DNA of 64,000 nucleotides from the NCBI RefSeq assembly GCF_014199935.1, contig NZ_JACHOP010000020.1, forward strand, positions 35,258 through 99,257. Direction: 5' to 3'. Each line of letters opens with the position of its first letter. Position 1 is the first letter of the stretch. Below, piece by piece: positions 37,440-48,079 of the stretch. The DNA comes from Methylorubrum rhodinum. GTDB taxonomy: Bacteria; Pseudomonadota; Alphaproteobacteria; Rhizobiales; Beijerinckiaceae. The notes below the pieces were generated by a model that saw nothing but the letters and a program-made list of their open reading frames with translations, was not told the DNA's origin and did not search any database. A program made the translations under genes and the position numbers.

Positions 37440-37468
37440 GGGAGGGCCGGAGCGTTTCCGGCCCTCCC
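37440..37468. terminator. Bidirectional stem-loop between convergent genes
   Basis: GGGAGGGCCGGA and TCCGGCCCTCCC are exact 12-base arms around a five-base loop (GCGTT), located in the 51-base gap between two converging genes. A short C/T run follows on the plus strand. Confidence 0.75.
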
Positions 37469-37477
37469 CCCTTGTAT

Positions 37478-38641
37478 TCAGTCAGGCTCGATCCAGTGCG
37501 GCACGAACAGGGCGCCGTTGCCTGTGATCGGCCCGTCCGATTCGCGGATGCACAGGCCCGACGCGTCGTCTCCGACCATCCAGGCGCCGACGAGCGGGCG
37601 CCGTCCGTCGAAATCGGGCAGGGCGGCGAGCGCCTGACGCACATGCCCCTCGGCGCCGTAGGGTCCCGCTTCCTCGGCCACCGGCATTCCTTGCGAAAAT
37701 ATCTCGACATTGGCGCCCTCGCGGGAGAGCAGCGGCTTGCGCACGAAGCTGTCGCTCAGGTCGGCGCAGGCCGGATCGCCCTCGAAGACGCAGGGCAGCA
37801 GGTTGGGGTGGCCCGGCTCGCGCGCCCAGAGATGGGCGAGCAGTCCCTTGTTGGAGAGCACCATCTTCCAGGGCGGCTCGAGGAAGCGCGTCGGTGAAGC
37901 CGCGACCGCTGCGCCGAACGGGTCGGCAAACGCCCATTCCCAGGGGTAGAGCTTGAACAAGGTCGCGAGAGGGCGCTCGTCCGGCCCGCAGAAGGGGCCG
38001 TCCGGGCGAAGTCCGATCTGCGACAGGTCGAGGAGGGTCGTGGCGCAGCCCGCCTGGACCGCGCAGTCCTGAAGGTAGGCGACGGTGCCGAAATCCTCCG
38101 GCGCACTTGCCTCCGCGGCAAAGCCCGTGAGCCCCTTGGGCGCGACGGTGCGCAGCCGCTCGATCAGCCGCTCGTGGACCGCGTTGAACTGATCGCTACC
38201 CGGCGGCAGGCGCCCGTCCCGCACACCCTCCTCCAGCCAGAGCCATTGGAACACTGCGGTCTCGTAGAGGGCGGTCGGCGTGTCGGCGTTGTATTCGAGG
38301 AGCTTGGCCGGCCCGGTGCCGCCATAGGAGAGATCGAGCCGGCCGTAGAGGCTCGGATCGCCCCGGCGCCAGCTGTCCCGCACCGCGTCCCAGGCGTGTT
38401 GCGGGATGCGCAGGCTCGTGAGGATGCGCTCGTCTTCCACCGCATCCGCCGCGAAGGCGAGGCAGAGGGCGTGGAGGTCGCCCGCCGGGCCCTCGATGTC
38501 CTCCTCGATCTCGCGGAGCGTGAAGGCGTAGGCGTGGCTCTCGTCCCAGTAGGGCGCGCCGTCGAGGGTGTGAAAGGTGAAGCCCGCTTCCCGCGCCCGC
38601 TCGCGCCAGTCGGGCCGGGCTCCGCAGGCGAGGCGCCGCAT
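37478..38641 (-). CDS. yjfC: Glutathionylspermidine synthase-like ATP-grasp protein
   Basis: The 387-residue protein matches the C-terminal synthetase domain of glutathionylspermidine synthase (YgiC/YjfC type). Segments include ESHAYAFTLREIEEDIEGPA, SLYGRLDLSYGGTGPAKLLE followed by YNADTPTALYE, and KPLLSREGANVEIFS. The family ligates a peptide or glutathione to an amine with ATP, but the product of stand-alone members is unsettled. Its start overlaps the stop of the DUF1190 gene (ATGA), and the DUF350 gene precedes that, reproducing the yjfL-yjfM-yjfC order of enterobacteria. Confidence 0.9.
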   Translation of the reverse strand: MRRLACGARPDWRERAREAGFTFHTLDGAPYWDESHAYAFTLREIEEDIEGPAGDLHALCLAFAADAVEDERILTSLRIPQHAWDAVRDSWRRGDPSLYGRLDLSYGGTGPAKLLEYNADTPTALYETAVFQWLWLEEGVRDGRLPPGSDQFNAVHERLIERLRTVAPKGLTGFAAEASAPEDFGTVAYLQDCAVQAGCATTLLDLSQIGLRPDGPFCGPDERPLATLFKLYPWEWAFADPFGAAVAASPTRFLEPPWKMVLSNKGLLAHLWAREPGHPNLLPCVFEGDPACADLSDSFVRKPLLSREGANVEIFSQGMPVAEEAGPYGAEGHVRQALAALPDFDGRRPLVGAWMVGDDASGLCIRESDGPITGNGALFVPHWIEPD

Positions 38642-39261
38642 CAGCCGCCGAACGACGAGAAGCCGCGGCCGCTGTCGCCGAAGCCGCCAAACGTCGTCTT
38701 GCCGTAGGACGGGCCGACCGTCGATCCCTTCGACGGCGAGGCGCTGAGCTTGCCCGACGATGCGGCGCTGCCGGAGCCCGTCGAGATCTTCCCACCGGAC
38801 CCGGTGCAATAGCTTCCGCCGTGGCCGCCATGGCCATCGACGTGATCGTAGACGGGTTCGGGCGTCACGCCCTGCGCGGCCGAGCGGCCGATCATGTAGC
38901 CGGCCATGCGCGGCACGAAGCGGCGCGTGCCCGTCGCCGCCGCATCGGCGGAACAGCGGAAGCTGCCGTGGTGGCGCGCGCAGTCATACTCCGTGTCGTA
39001 ATGCGGCGCCGTGCGCGGATAGGCGGCGCGGGCGATTCCATACTCGCTCCGGCACTCCGTCGCCGGCCGGATGCCCTCCGCGGCACAGGCCGCGGCGTCG
39101 GGATAGACCAGAACGTCTTGGGGTGGAGTGGTCCAGGTGAGGCTGCCGAGGCCGAAGGCGGCGAGGCCGGCGCTCGCCACCAGCGCGGTCGAGACGGTCT
39201 GCGACCGCTTGGTCGCGGCCTTCCGGCCGATGTCCAGGCGCGGCAGGTCTCGCTCCGCCAT
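38641..39261 (-). CDS. DUF1190 protein (YgiB/YjfM type)
   Basis: The 206-residue protein has one N-terminal membrane or signal segment (VSTALVASAGLAAFGLGSLT, about 24-43). The DUF1190 core follows, with VYPDAAACAAEGIRPATECR and HYDTEYDCARHHGSFRCSAD. The C-terminal 60 residues are Ser/Gly-rich and disordered and end GDSGRGFSSFGG. Conserved cysteines suggest disulfides outside the cytoplasm. It sits four bases after DUF350 and is coupled to the ATP-grasp gene. Function of the set is unknown. Confidence 0.88.
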   Translation of the reverse strand: MAERDLPRLDIGRKAATKRSQTVSTALVASAGLAAFGLGSLTWTTPPQDVLVYPDAAACAAEGIRPATECRSEYGIARAAYPRTAPHYDTEYDCARHHGSFRCSADAAATGTRRFVPRMAGYMIGRSAAQGVTPEPVYDHVDGHGGHGGSYCTGSGGKISTGSGSAASSGKLSASPSKGSTVGPSYGKTTFGGFGDSGRGFSSFGG

Positions 39262-39265
39262 CGCC

Positions 39266-39664
39266 TCAGTAGCTCATGCAGGCGGCGTTCAGCAGGCCGC
39301 CCGCGAGCGAGGCGGCGCCGAGCAGCACCGCGGGCGCCGTCTCGCCCTCGTCGATCCGCCGCGACAGGTTCGGCAGCAGCGGGCGCATCAGCCAGTAGAC
39401 GACGACCTGAACCACCAGGGCGACGAGCCCCCAGACCACGGCGTCGAGCAGCGAGCCGGAATAGCGGATCGCCGCCGAGAGCGGGATGGCGTAGCCGAGC
39501 AGGCTGCCGCCGAGCGCGAGCGCGGCGGCGAGGTTGCCCTCCCGCACCAGTGTGATCTCGCGGTGGGCCGTGGCCGTCAGGTAGGTCGCGAGGTAGAGCG
39601 CCGTCAGCGCCAGCGAAACGGCGAAGTAGGCCAGGAAGGCGGGAAGGCCCGCGAGCGTGGTCAC
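39266..39664 (-). CDS. DUF350 membrane protein (YjfL type)
   Basis: The 132-residue protein has four hydrophobic helices: FLAYFAVSLALTALYLATYL, AAALALGGSLLGYAIPLSAA, LLDAVVWGLVALVVQVVVYW and a C-terminal one. The text 'REITLVREGNLAAALALGG' is the DUF350 signature. I choose the GTG at 39664, which gives family length and follows GAAGAG. It begins 13 bases after the pyrG stop, so pyrG, this gene, DUF1190 and the ATP-grasp gene form one close run. Confidence 0.88.
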   Translation of the reverse strand: MTTLAGLPAFLAYFAVSLALTALYLATYLTATAHREITLVREGNLAAALALGGSLLGYAIPLSAAIRYSGSLLDAVVWGLVALVVQVVVYWLMRPLLPNLSRRIDEGETAPAVLLGAASLAGGLLNAACMSY

Positions 39665-39677
39665 GGGCTCTTCGCTC

Positions 39678-41306
<1,629 letters not shown>

Positions 41307-41474
41307 GGGCTTCGGTCCATAAAGGGGCTCGAGCGATTCGCCAAACCGCAACGGTCGCCGCACCCCGCCGGCCGAACGGGGCGCGGCGCAGGCCTCACGG
41401 CCCCGCGCCGGTGCGAGATTCTTTTTGTTCGGAGGATGGTGATGCCGCCGACGGGCGCCGACGGCATCGAAGGA

Positions 41475-41939
41475 TCAGCGCGACTGCGGCGCCTCGGGGG
41501 TCGACGGCGTCGGCGCGGCGGCGGGCGGCGCGCTCTCGACCGGGGCGGCCGGCGCAGCGGGGGCCGGCGCGGCCGGCTGGTTCGTCGGCGCGTTCTGGCT
41601 GCCCTGGCGGAGCGTATCGAGCAGGTTGTCGGCGCTCACCGGCTTGTCGGGCTGCTGGGTCTGGCCCTGCGGCTGGCCGGTGCCGTCGAGGATCGAGCGC
41701 GGGGCCGCCGAGCGGTGCGCCATGATCGCCAGCGCCATGCTGGTGGTGAAGAACAGGGCCGCCAGGATCGCGGTGGCGCGGGTGAGCGCGTTCGCCTGAC
41801 CGCGGCCGGTCATGAAGCCCGACACGCCGCCGCTGCCGCCGCCGCCGAGGCCCAGCCCGCCCTCAGAGCGCTGCAGCAGCACCACGGCGATGAGCGCCAG
41901 CACGATGAGGAGGTGGATGACGATCAGGAAGGTCTGCAT
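41475..41939 (-). CDS. secG: Preprotein translocase subunit SecG
   Basis: The 154-residue protein has two membrane helices: MQTFLIVIHLLIVLALIAVV, and ALTRATAILAALFFTTSMAL. Between them is the SecG loop with LLQRSEGGLGLGGGGSGG. A long disordered Pro/Ala/Thr-rich tail follows (about 85-154), typical of Rhizobiales SecG. SecG stimulates the SecYE channel. It precedes pyrG. Confidence 0.95.
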   Translation of the reverse strand: MQTFLIVIHLLIVLALIAVVLLQRSEGGLGLGGGGSGGVSGFMTGRGQANALTRATAILAALFFTTSMALAIMAHRSAAPRSILDGTGQPQGQTQQPDKPVSADNLLDTLRQGSQNAPTNQPAAPAPAAPAAPVESAPPAAAPTPSTPEAPQSR

Positions 41940-42155
41940 GTGATTCCGGTGTCCGCTCTGGGCGGAGCCTCGCTGTGCGATGATCCCGCAGGCCGCGCGA
42001 AAGACGCGCGCCCGCGTTGCCGCCGCACGAAGTGGGGGCTCCTACACCGTTTGCCCACCCGCGCCAACCGGGCGCCGCGGACTCGGTGCGGGATGGTTCC
42101 GGCGTTTCTTTCGCCGGCCCCTCGCCAGAGGACCGGCCGCGTGCGAGGAACGGGC

Positions 42156-42428
42156 ATGAGTGAATACGCAAACGACGCCGCGCGCCTGCGCGCCTTCATC
42201 GACCGCGCCGACCGCGAGGAGATCGCCGCCGTGCAGTCCGACCTCCTGCGCATCGCCCTTCAGAAACCCGATCCCGCGGGCCGCGTGGCGGCGTTGGACG
42301 GGGTGCAGGCGGCGCTCTCTGACACGATCCGGCCCGACCAGATGAACCCGCTGAGCCAGGCGTTCTACGTGGCGGTCCTGTCGATGATCGAGCGGACGAA
42401 GGACGCGGTGTCGAAGACGCCGGCCTGA
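42156..42428 (+). CDS. Small helical hypothetical protein (90 aa)
   Basis: A soluble, helical protein: ARLRAFIDRADREEIAAVQS, DLLRIALQKPDPAGRVAALD and LSQAFYVAVLSMIERTKDAV. No signal peptide. GAGGAACGGG precedes the ATG at 42156. It lies between secG and tpiA, divergent from secG and convergent with tpiA. Family not recognised; the coding signal looks real. Confidence 0.6.
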   Translation: MSEYANDAARLRAFIDRADREEIAAVQSDLLRIALQKPDPAGRVAALDGVQAALSDTIRPDQMNPLSQAFYVAVLSMIERTKDAVSKTPA

Positions 42429-42523
42429 GTACCCGCCGCGCAACGACGGGGAGAATACACGGAGGCCCCGCTCTTTTACCTTTCCAACCTGCGACCTCGT
42501 CCTGAGGTGGCGGGTTAAATGGC

Positions 42524-43288
42524 TTACTTCGCGTAAGCCCGGCAGATTCCCAAAAAGTCTTCCGCCACGAGGCTCGCGCCGCCCACCAGCGCCCCGTCGA
42601 CGTTCTCGACCGCCATCAGCTCGCGCGCGTTGCCGGGCTTGACCGAGCCGCCGTAGAGGATGCGGATCTTGGCGCCCTCGGTGCCGGCCATCTTGTCGAG
42701 CATCTCGCGCAAGGAGGCGTGGACCTCGGCGATCTCCTTCGGGGTCGGGGTGCGGCCGGAGCCGATCGCCCAGACCGGCTCGTAGGCGATCACCGTGTCC
42801 TCGGCGGTGGCGCCCTTCGGGATGCCGATGGCGAGCTGCGCGCGGACGATGTCGAGCGCGCGGCCCTGCTGGCGCTCCTCCATGGTCTCGCCGACGCAGA
42901 TGATGCCGCGGAGACCCGCGCGGCGGGCACCCAGCGCCTTGGCGTGCACGCCGTCGTCGGTCTCGTAATGGTAGGCGCGCCGCTCGGAATGGCCGACGAT
43001 GACGTAGGACGCGCCGAGATCGGCGAACATCTCCGCCGAGATCGAGCCGGTGAAGGCGCCGTTCGGCCGGGCGTGCAGGTTCTGGCCGCCGATGGCGATG
43101 GGCGAGCCCTTCACCGCCTCGACGCAGGCCGAGACTAGCGTTGCGGGCGGGCAGATCAGGACGTCGATGTCGGCGAGCAATTGGGGCGACAGCCCGTCCC
43201 GGATCGCCTCGACGGTGGCGATCGACGAGCGCAGGCCGTTCATCTTCCAGTTGCCGGCAACCAGTGGACGTCGTCCCTCGCTCGCCAT
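42524..43288 (-). CDS. tpiA: Triosephosphate isomerase
   Basis: The 254-residue TIM barrel interconverts dihydroxyacetone phosphate and glyceraldehyde 3-phosphate. Catalytic text is complete: VAGNWKMNG, VIVGHSERR with the electrophilic His, IAYEPVWAIGSGRTPTPKE with the general-base Glu, and ILYGGSVKPGNA for phosphate binding. It is divergent from the ppiD-like gene. Confidence 0.98.
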   Translation of the reverse strand: MASEGRRPLVAGNWKMNGLRSSIATVEAIRDGLSPQLLADIDVLICPPATLVSACVEAVKGSPIAIGGQNLHARPNGAFTGSISAEMFADLGASYVIVGHSERRAYHYETDDGVHAKALGARRAGLRGIICVGETMEERQQGRALDIVRAQLAIGIPKGATAEDTVIAYEPVWAIGSGRTPTPKEIAEVHASLREMLDKMAGTEGAKIRILYGGSVKPGNARELMAVENVDGALVGGASLVAEDFLGICRAYAK

Positions 43289-43595
43289 GGCGTCCCGGTC
43301 CCTCCGCGCGTGTCAATCGGTATGGGGCGGACCTAGCAGAGCAAGCTTGGGCGCGCAAACAGCGCAAGCGCTGATTCCTGAGTTGGCCTCGGTCGCCGGC
43401 GCCCGCCTCCGCGGGCTTGGGCTTTCGCTCCGCCAGACGCCTCGGCTGCCGCCGAGGCCGCTGCGCGCGGCGCTCTTCGCGCCCGGCCATACGGAGCCCT
43501 TTGCGGCAAAGCCCCTGATCGTCTATCGCGAGCCCAGACAGTGCCCCGCGCGCCACGCGCCGGGGCGACCAGGGTTCGTAGGGTCCGGACGTCCG
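43289..43595. other. Divergent promoter region of tpiA and ppiD
   Basis: No gene seen in the 307 bases between tpiA (minus) and the ppiD-like gene (plus). It should contain the promoters of both and of the downstream trp genes. No attenuator or leader peptide rich in Trp codons was recognised. Confidence 0.4.
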
Positions 43596-45500
43596 ATGCT
43601 CCAGTCCATCCGCAGCGCCAGCCAGACGTGGCTCGGCAAGATCGTGCTCAGCGTGATCTTCACCTTCCTCATCGCGGGCGTGGCGATCTTCGGTGTGGAG
43701 GAGTTTTTCCGCGGAGGCTCCAGCACCACGGTCGCCACCGTCGGCAAGACGCCGATCTCGGCCGAGGAGGTCCGCACCGCCTACCAGAACCAGCTCCAGC
43801 GCTATCAGCAGCAGCTCAAGCGCACCCTGACCCCGGAGCAGGCCCGCGCGCTCGGCCTGGAGCGGCAGGTGCTGTCCCAGCTCGTCACCGAGGCCGCCCT
43901 CGACCAGAAGACCGCCGATCTCGGCCTCGCCGTCTCGGACGCCGCCGTGCTGAAGGCGATCCAGGAGGAGCCCAGCTTCAAGGGCGCCAACGGCAGCTTC
44001 GACCGGACGCTGTTCTATCAGACGCTCCAGCGCGCGGGCATGAACGAGGCCCTGTTCGTGCGCGAGCAGCGTTCGGTCATCGCCCGGCTCCAGCTTGCCG
44101 ATTCGACGGTGGCCGAACTGCCGGTGCCGCAGGCGATGCGGGAGGCGGTCCACCGCTACTCGACCGAGCGGCGCTCGGCCGCCGTCCTGACGCTGACGCC
44201 CGCCGCGGCCGGCGAGATTCCGGCGCCGACCGACGACGAGCTGAAGAGCTACTACGAAGCCAACAAGGCGAGCTTTCGCGCGCCGGAATACCGCAGCCTG
44301 AACCTGCTGGTGCTGGAGCCCGAGACGCTGGCCAAGCCCGACGCGGTCAGCGAGGCCGACGCGAGAACCGCCTACGAGGCCAACAAGGGCCGCTTCGGCA
44401 AGCCGGAGCGCCGCACGATCCAGCAGATCAGCTTCCCCGACGAGGCCGCCGCCCTGGCGGCGCGCGCCAGGATCGAGAGCGGTGAGCAGCCGTTCGAGGC
44501 GGTCGCCGTTTCCCGCGGGGTCGATCCCAAGGACCTCGCCCTCGGCACGCTGGCGAAGTCCGAGCTGTTCGACCCGGCGGTGGCGGATGCCGCCTTCGCC
44601 CTGGAGCTGAACACGGTGAGCCAGCCGGTCAAGGGCCGCTTCGGCACCGTGCTGCTGCGCGTCACCGGCATCGAGCCCGGCGACGTGAAGCCGTTCGAGG
44701 CGGTGAAGGACGAAGTCCGCAAGGAGGTCGCGCTCCGCCGCGCCCGCGAGCAGGGGCTGTCGGAGACCCAGGACGCCATCGAGGACGCCCGCGCCTCGGC
44801 CAAGCCACTCGCCGAGATCGCCAAGGAGCGCGGGCTGACCGTGCTGTCGATCCCGGCGGTCGATGCCCGCGGGCTCGACCCGGCCGGCAACCCGGTCGAG
44901 GGTTTTCCGGACAAGGACACGACGCTGGCCGCCGCCTTCCGCGCCGATGTCGGCAACGACACCGAGGCGTTGCGCACCAAGGACGGCGGCTCGATCTGGT
45001 ACGACGTGGTGAAGGTCACGCCGCCCCGCGAAAAACCCCTCGACGAGGTGCGCGACGAGGCCGTGAAGGGCTGGACCAAGGCCGAGACCGACAAGCGGCT
45101 CGTCGCCAAGTCCAAGGAGCTGGTCGAGCGGCTGGAGAAGGGCGACGCGGTCGAGACCGTGGCGCAGGAGGCCGGCATCCCGGTGAAGGAGGTGACCGAT
45201 CTCGGCCGCAACCAGAGCAAGGACGATCTGTCCAGCGAGACCGTCGAGCGCATCTTCGTGACGCCGACCGGCAAGGCGGCGTCCGCTCCCGCGGGCGAGG
45301 GCCGCGCGGTGTTCAAGGTGACGGCCGCCACCATGCCGGCCTTCGTCCCCGGCACGCCCACCGACACGCAGCTCGTGAACTCGCTGCGCACGGCGCTCGC
45401 CGACGACGTGCTCGGCCAGTTCCTCGCCGAGGTGCAGAAGAACGCGGGCGTGACCATCAACCAGGCGGCGTTCCGGCGCGCGCTCGGCGGCGAGTACTGA
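43596..45500 (+). CDS. PpiD-like SurA_N/rotamase folding factor
   Basis: The 634-residue protein has one N-terminal anchor (IVLSVIFTFLIAGVAIFGVE, about 15-35), a SurA-N-type chaperone region (VATVGKTPISAEEVRTAYQN onward) and a parvulin-like domain at about 265-360 (AVSRGVDPKDLALGTLAKSE). The rest is helical. PpiD-type proteins sit at the inner membrane and receive nascent exported proteins from SecYEG. It is eight bases upstream of trpE, a linkage conserved in Rhizobiales although the functions differ. The start at 43596 places the anchor at the N-terminus. Confidence 0.92.
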   Translation: MLQSIRSASQTWLGKIVLSVIFTFLIAGVAIFGVEEFFRGGSSTTVATVGKTPISAEEVRTAYQNQLQRYQQQLKRTLTPEQARALGLERQVLSQLVTEAALDQKTADLGLAVSDAAVLKAIQEEPSFKGANGSFDRTLFYQTLQRAGMNEALFVREQRSVIARLQLADSTVAELPVPQAMREAVHRYSTERRSAAVLTLTPAAAGEIPAPTDDELKSYYEANKASFRAPEYRSLNLLVLEPETLAKPDAVSEADARTAYEANKGRFGKPERRTIQQISFPDEAAALAARARIESGEQPFEAVAVSRGVDPKDLALGTLAKSELFDPAVADAAFALELNTVSQPVKGRFGTVLLRVTGIEPGDVKPFEAVKDEVRKEVALRRAREQGLSETQDAIEDARASAKPLAEIAKERGLTVLSIPAVDARGLDPAGNPVEGFPDKDTTLAAAFRADVGNDTEALRTKDGGSIWYDVVKVTPPREKPLDEVRDEAVKGWTKAETDKRLVAKSKELVERLEKGDAVETVAQEAGIPVKEVTDLGRNQSKDDLSSETVERIFVTPTGKAASAPAGEGRAVFKVTAATMPAFVPGTPTDTQLVNSLRTALADDVLGQFLAEVQKNAGVTINQAAFRRALGGEY

Positions 45501-45508
45501 GGGCGCCG

Positions 45509-47029
45509 ATGACCGATCCTGTCCACGACGCGGTCCGGCGCGCCTACGCGGCGGGCCGGCCGAGCCTGCTCGGCCTCACGCTGGTGGCCGATCTGGAAAC
45601 CCCAGTCGCCGCCTTCCTCAAGCTGAAGGGAGGGCATGCGGGCCCCGGCTTCCTGCTCGAATCGGTCGAGGGCGGGGCCGTGCGCGGGCGCTACTCGATG
45701 ATCGGGCTCGACCCCGACCTGATCTGGCGCTGCCGCGACGGCCGCGCCGAGACCGCCCGCGACGCCGCGCTGACGGATTTCGCGGCCGACGACCGCCCAC
45801 CCCTCGAATCCTTGCGCGCGCTGATCAGCGAGAGCGCCATCGGCGACGAGCCCGACGGCGCGGCGATGCCGCCGATGGCGGCGGGCCTGTTCGGCTATCT
45901 CGGCTACGACATGGTCCGCGCCATGGAGCGGCTGCCGCAGCCGAACCCCGATCCGCTCGGCGTGCCGGACGCGATCTTTGTCCGCCCGCGGACCATGGTG
46001 GTGTTCGACGCGGTCGCCGACGCGCTCACCGTCGTCACCCCCGTGCGCCCGGTGGACGGCGTGAGCGCGAGTGCCGCCCTTGAGGCGGCGCAGGACCGGC
46101 TCGACCGGGTCGCGGCGGCGCTGGAAAGCCCGCTGCCTATCGAGGCGCGAGTGGACGCCGCCGGCCTCGCCCTGCCCGCCCCGGTCTCGAACACCCCGCC
46201 GGACGAGTTCCTGGGGATGGTCGCGAAGGCCAAGGACTACATCATCGCGGGCGACATCTTTCAGGTGGTGCTGTCGCAGCGCTTCGAGGCGCCCTTCACC
46301 CTGCCGGCCTTCGCGCTCTACCGCTCTTTACGCCGCACCAACCCGGCCCCGTTCCTGTGCTACCTCGATTTCGAGGATTTCCAGGTCGTCTGCTCCAGCC
46401 CCGAGATCCTCGTGCGGGTGCGCGAGGGCACGGTGACGATCCGCCCGATCGCCGGCACGCGGCGGCGCGGCGCCACGCCCGCCGAGGACAAGGCGCTCTC
46501 GGAAGAGCTTCTGGCCGACCCCAAGGAGCGCTCCGAGCACCTGATGCTCTTGGACCTCGGCCGCAACGACGTCGGCCGCGTCTCGAAGATCGGCAGTGTG
46601 CGGGTGACCGGCTCGTTCTTCCTCGAATACTATTCCCAGGTCATGCACATCGTCTCGAACGTCGAGGGCGATCTCGATCCCGCCCACGACACGCTGGCGG
46701 CGCTCGCCGCGGGATTTCCCGCCGGCACGGTCTCGGGCGCGCCGAAGGTGCGGGCGATGGAGATCATCGACGAGCTGGAGCGCGAGAAGCGCGGCCCCTA
46801 TGGCGGCTGCATCGGCTATTTCGGCGCGCGCGGCGAGATGGACACCTGCATCGTGCTGCGCACCGCCATCGTGAAGGACGGCCGCATGCACGTGCAGGCG
46901 GGCGCCGGCATCGTTTACGATTCCGATCCGCTCTCGGAGCAGCAGGAATGCGTGAACAAGGCCAAGGCGTTGTTTCGGGCGGCGGAGGACGCGGTTCAGT
47001 TCGCGAGCCGGGCGCGGCGGGGGCAGTAG
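45509..47029 (+). CDS. trpE: Anthranilate synthase component I
   Basis: The 506-residue chorismate-using enzyme has the N-terminal Trp-binding region with PGFLLESVEGGAVRGRYSMI, in which the 'LLES' box binds the inhibitor tryptophan. The C-terminal catalytic domain shows GDIFQVVLSQRFEAPF, IRPIAGTRRRGATPAEDKAL, LLDLGRNDVGRVSKIG and FPAGTVSGAPKVRAMEIIDE. It makes anthranilate with TrpG-supplied ammonia. It starts eight bases after ppiD. trpG follows after a 254-base spacer that holds a palindromic repeat. Confidence 0.98.
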   Translation: MTDPVHDAVRRAYAAGRPSLLGLTLVADLETPVAAFLKLKGGHAGPGFLLESVEGGAVRGRYSMIGLDPDLIWRCRDGRAETARDAALTDFAADDRPPLESLRALISESAIGDEPDGAAMPPMAAGLFGYLGYDMVRAMERLPQPNPDPLGVPDAIFVRPRTMVVFDAVADALTVVTPVRPVDGVSASAALEAAQDRLDRVAAALESPLPIEARVDAAGLALPAPVSNTPPDEFLGMVAKAKDYIIAGDIFQVVLSQRFEAPFTLPAFALYRSLRRTNPAPFLCYLDFEDFQVVCSSPEILVRVREGTVTIRPIAGTRRRGATPAEDKALSEELLADPKERSEHLMLLDLGRNDVGRVSKIGSVRVTGSFFLEYYSQVMHIVSNVEGDLDPAHDTLAALAAGFPAGTVSGAPKVRAMEIIDELEREKRGPYGGCIGYFGARGEMDTCIVLRTAIVKDGRMHVQAGAGIVYDSDPLSEQQECVNKAKALFRAAEDAVQFASRARRGQ

Positions 47030-47062
47030 GGCGGCGCCGCGCCGACGCGTAATCCCTCCGCC

Positions 47063-47171
47063 GTCATTCCGGGGCCGCGTAGCGGAACCCGGAATCCACC
47101 CGTAATGCGCGGTTGTGTATTGCGTCGCGGCCAGTCGTGGATTCCGGGTTCGCTTCGCGCCTCGGAATGAC
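47063..47171. repeat. Complete GTCATTCCGG-family palindromic element between trpE and trpG
   Basis: GTCATTCCGGGGCCGCGTAG and GGAACCCGGAATCCAC on the left are mirrored by GTGGATTCCGGGTTCGC and CTCGGAATGAC on the right. The middle contains GTCGCGGCCAGTCGTG, which is shared exactly with the interrupted copy at the right end of the window. Confidence 0.85.
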
Positions 47172-47283
47172 GGCGATAGGTCTGAAAGCTCGCTTCGTCT
47201 TGACTCCCGTTCACCGTCTCGCCACCCGGTGACAGACGGTGGGTCGGAAGAACCGCCGATTTCGCCGCAAGGCCTTACGCCCG

Positions 47284-47886
47284 ATGTCCAACGTCCTCGT
47301 CATCGACAACTACGATTCCTTCACGTGGAATCTCGTCCACCTGATCGGCCCGCTCTGCGGCCGGATCGATGTGGTGCGCAACGACCAGATCGATGTCGCC
47401 GGCATCCGCGCGCGGGCGCCGGATGCGCTGGTGCTGTCGCCGGGGCCGTGCACGCCGAACGAGGCGGGGATCTGCCTCGACGTGGTACGGGAACTGGGCG
47501 CGGAGGTGCCGATCTTTGGCGTCTGCCTCGGGCTCCAGACCATCGGGCAGGCCTATGGCGGCGACGTGGTGCGCGCGCCAGCCCCCATGCACGGCAAGGT
47601 CTCGACCATCCGCCACGAGGCGAAGGGCGTGTTTCGCGGCATCAACGAGGGGTTTTCGGCCACGCGCTACCACTCGCTGGTGGTCGAGCGCGCGAGCTGC
47701 CCGGCCGATCTCACCGTCACGGCCGAGGCCGACGGGCTGATTATGGGGCTGCAGCACCGCGAACTGCCGGTGCACGGCGTGCAGTTCCATCCCGAGAGCA
47801 TCCTCTCGAACCACGGCGCGCAGATCATCCGGAACTTCCTCGACCTCGCCGCCGCGTGGCGGGCGCAGGCGCGGCCGGGCGCGTGA
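47284..47886 (+). CDS. trpG: Anthranilate synthase component II (glutaminase)
   Basis: The 200-residue class-I glutamine amidotransferase opens VLVIDNYDSFTWNLVHLIGP. It has LVLSPGPCTPNEAGICLD, the nucleophile Cys in FGVCLGLQTIGQAYGG, RYHSLVVER and the His-Glu pair in VQFHPESIL. It supplies ammonia to TrpE. The start at 47284 is standard; the longer frame from 47239 is not supported. It is not fused to trpE, unlike in some Rhizobiales that carry TrpEG fusions. Confidence 0.97.
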   Translation: MSNVLVIDNYDSFTWNLVHLIGPLCGRIDVVRNDQIDVAGIRARAPDALVLSPGPCTPNEAGICLDVVRELGAEVPIFGVCLGLQTIGQAYGGDVVRAPAPMHGKVSTIRHEAKGVFRGINEGFSATRYHSLVVERASCPADLTVTAEADGLIMGLQHRELPVHGVQFHPESILSNHGAQIIRNFLDLAAAWRAQARPGA

Positions 47887-47921
47887 CAAGGGCGGATTAG
47901 CCGTGCATTGACGGACGCCTT

Positions 47922-48057
47922 CCCCTCCCCCCTCTGCGGGGGAGGGTGGCCCTCGCGTCAGCGAGGGTCGGGAGAGGGGAGCGACGTTTCCGGACAGCGC
48001 GCTCCCCTCTCCCGACCCTCTTCGCGGGCCACCCTCTCCCGCGGAGGGGAGAGGGCT
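47922..48057. repeat. Pair of CCCTCTCCC palindromes between trpG and trpD
   Basis: One unit (47922-47981) has CCCCTCCCCCCTCTGCGGGG and GGGTCGGGAGAGGGGAGCG; its inverted partner (48000-48057) has CGCTCCCCTCTCCCGACCCT and GCGGAGGGGAGAGGG. Each can fold alone, and together they form a longer hairpin. The same family occurs at 50479-50633. Confidence 0.75.
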
Positions 48058-48079
48058 TCCAGTGGACGATTTGCGGCCC

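Noticed and set aside
43289..45508. Trp attenuator upstream of trpE
   Set aside because: trpE starts eight bases after ppiD, leaving no room for a leader peptide, and none was seen before ppiD.
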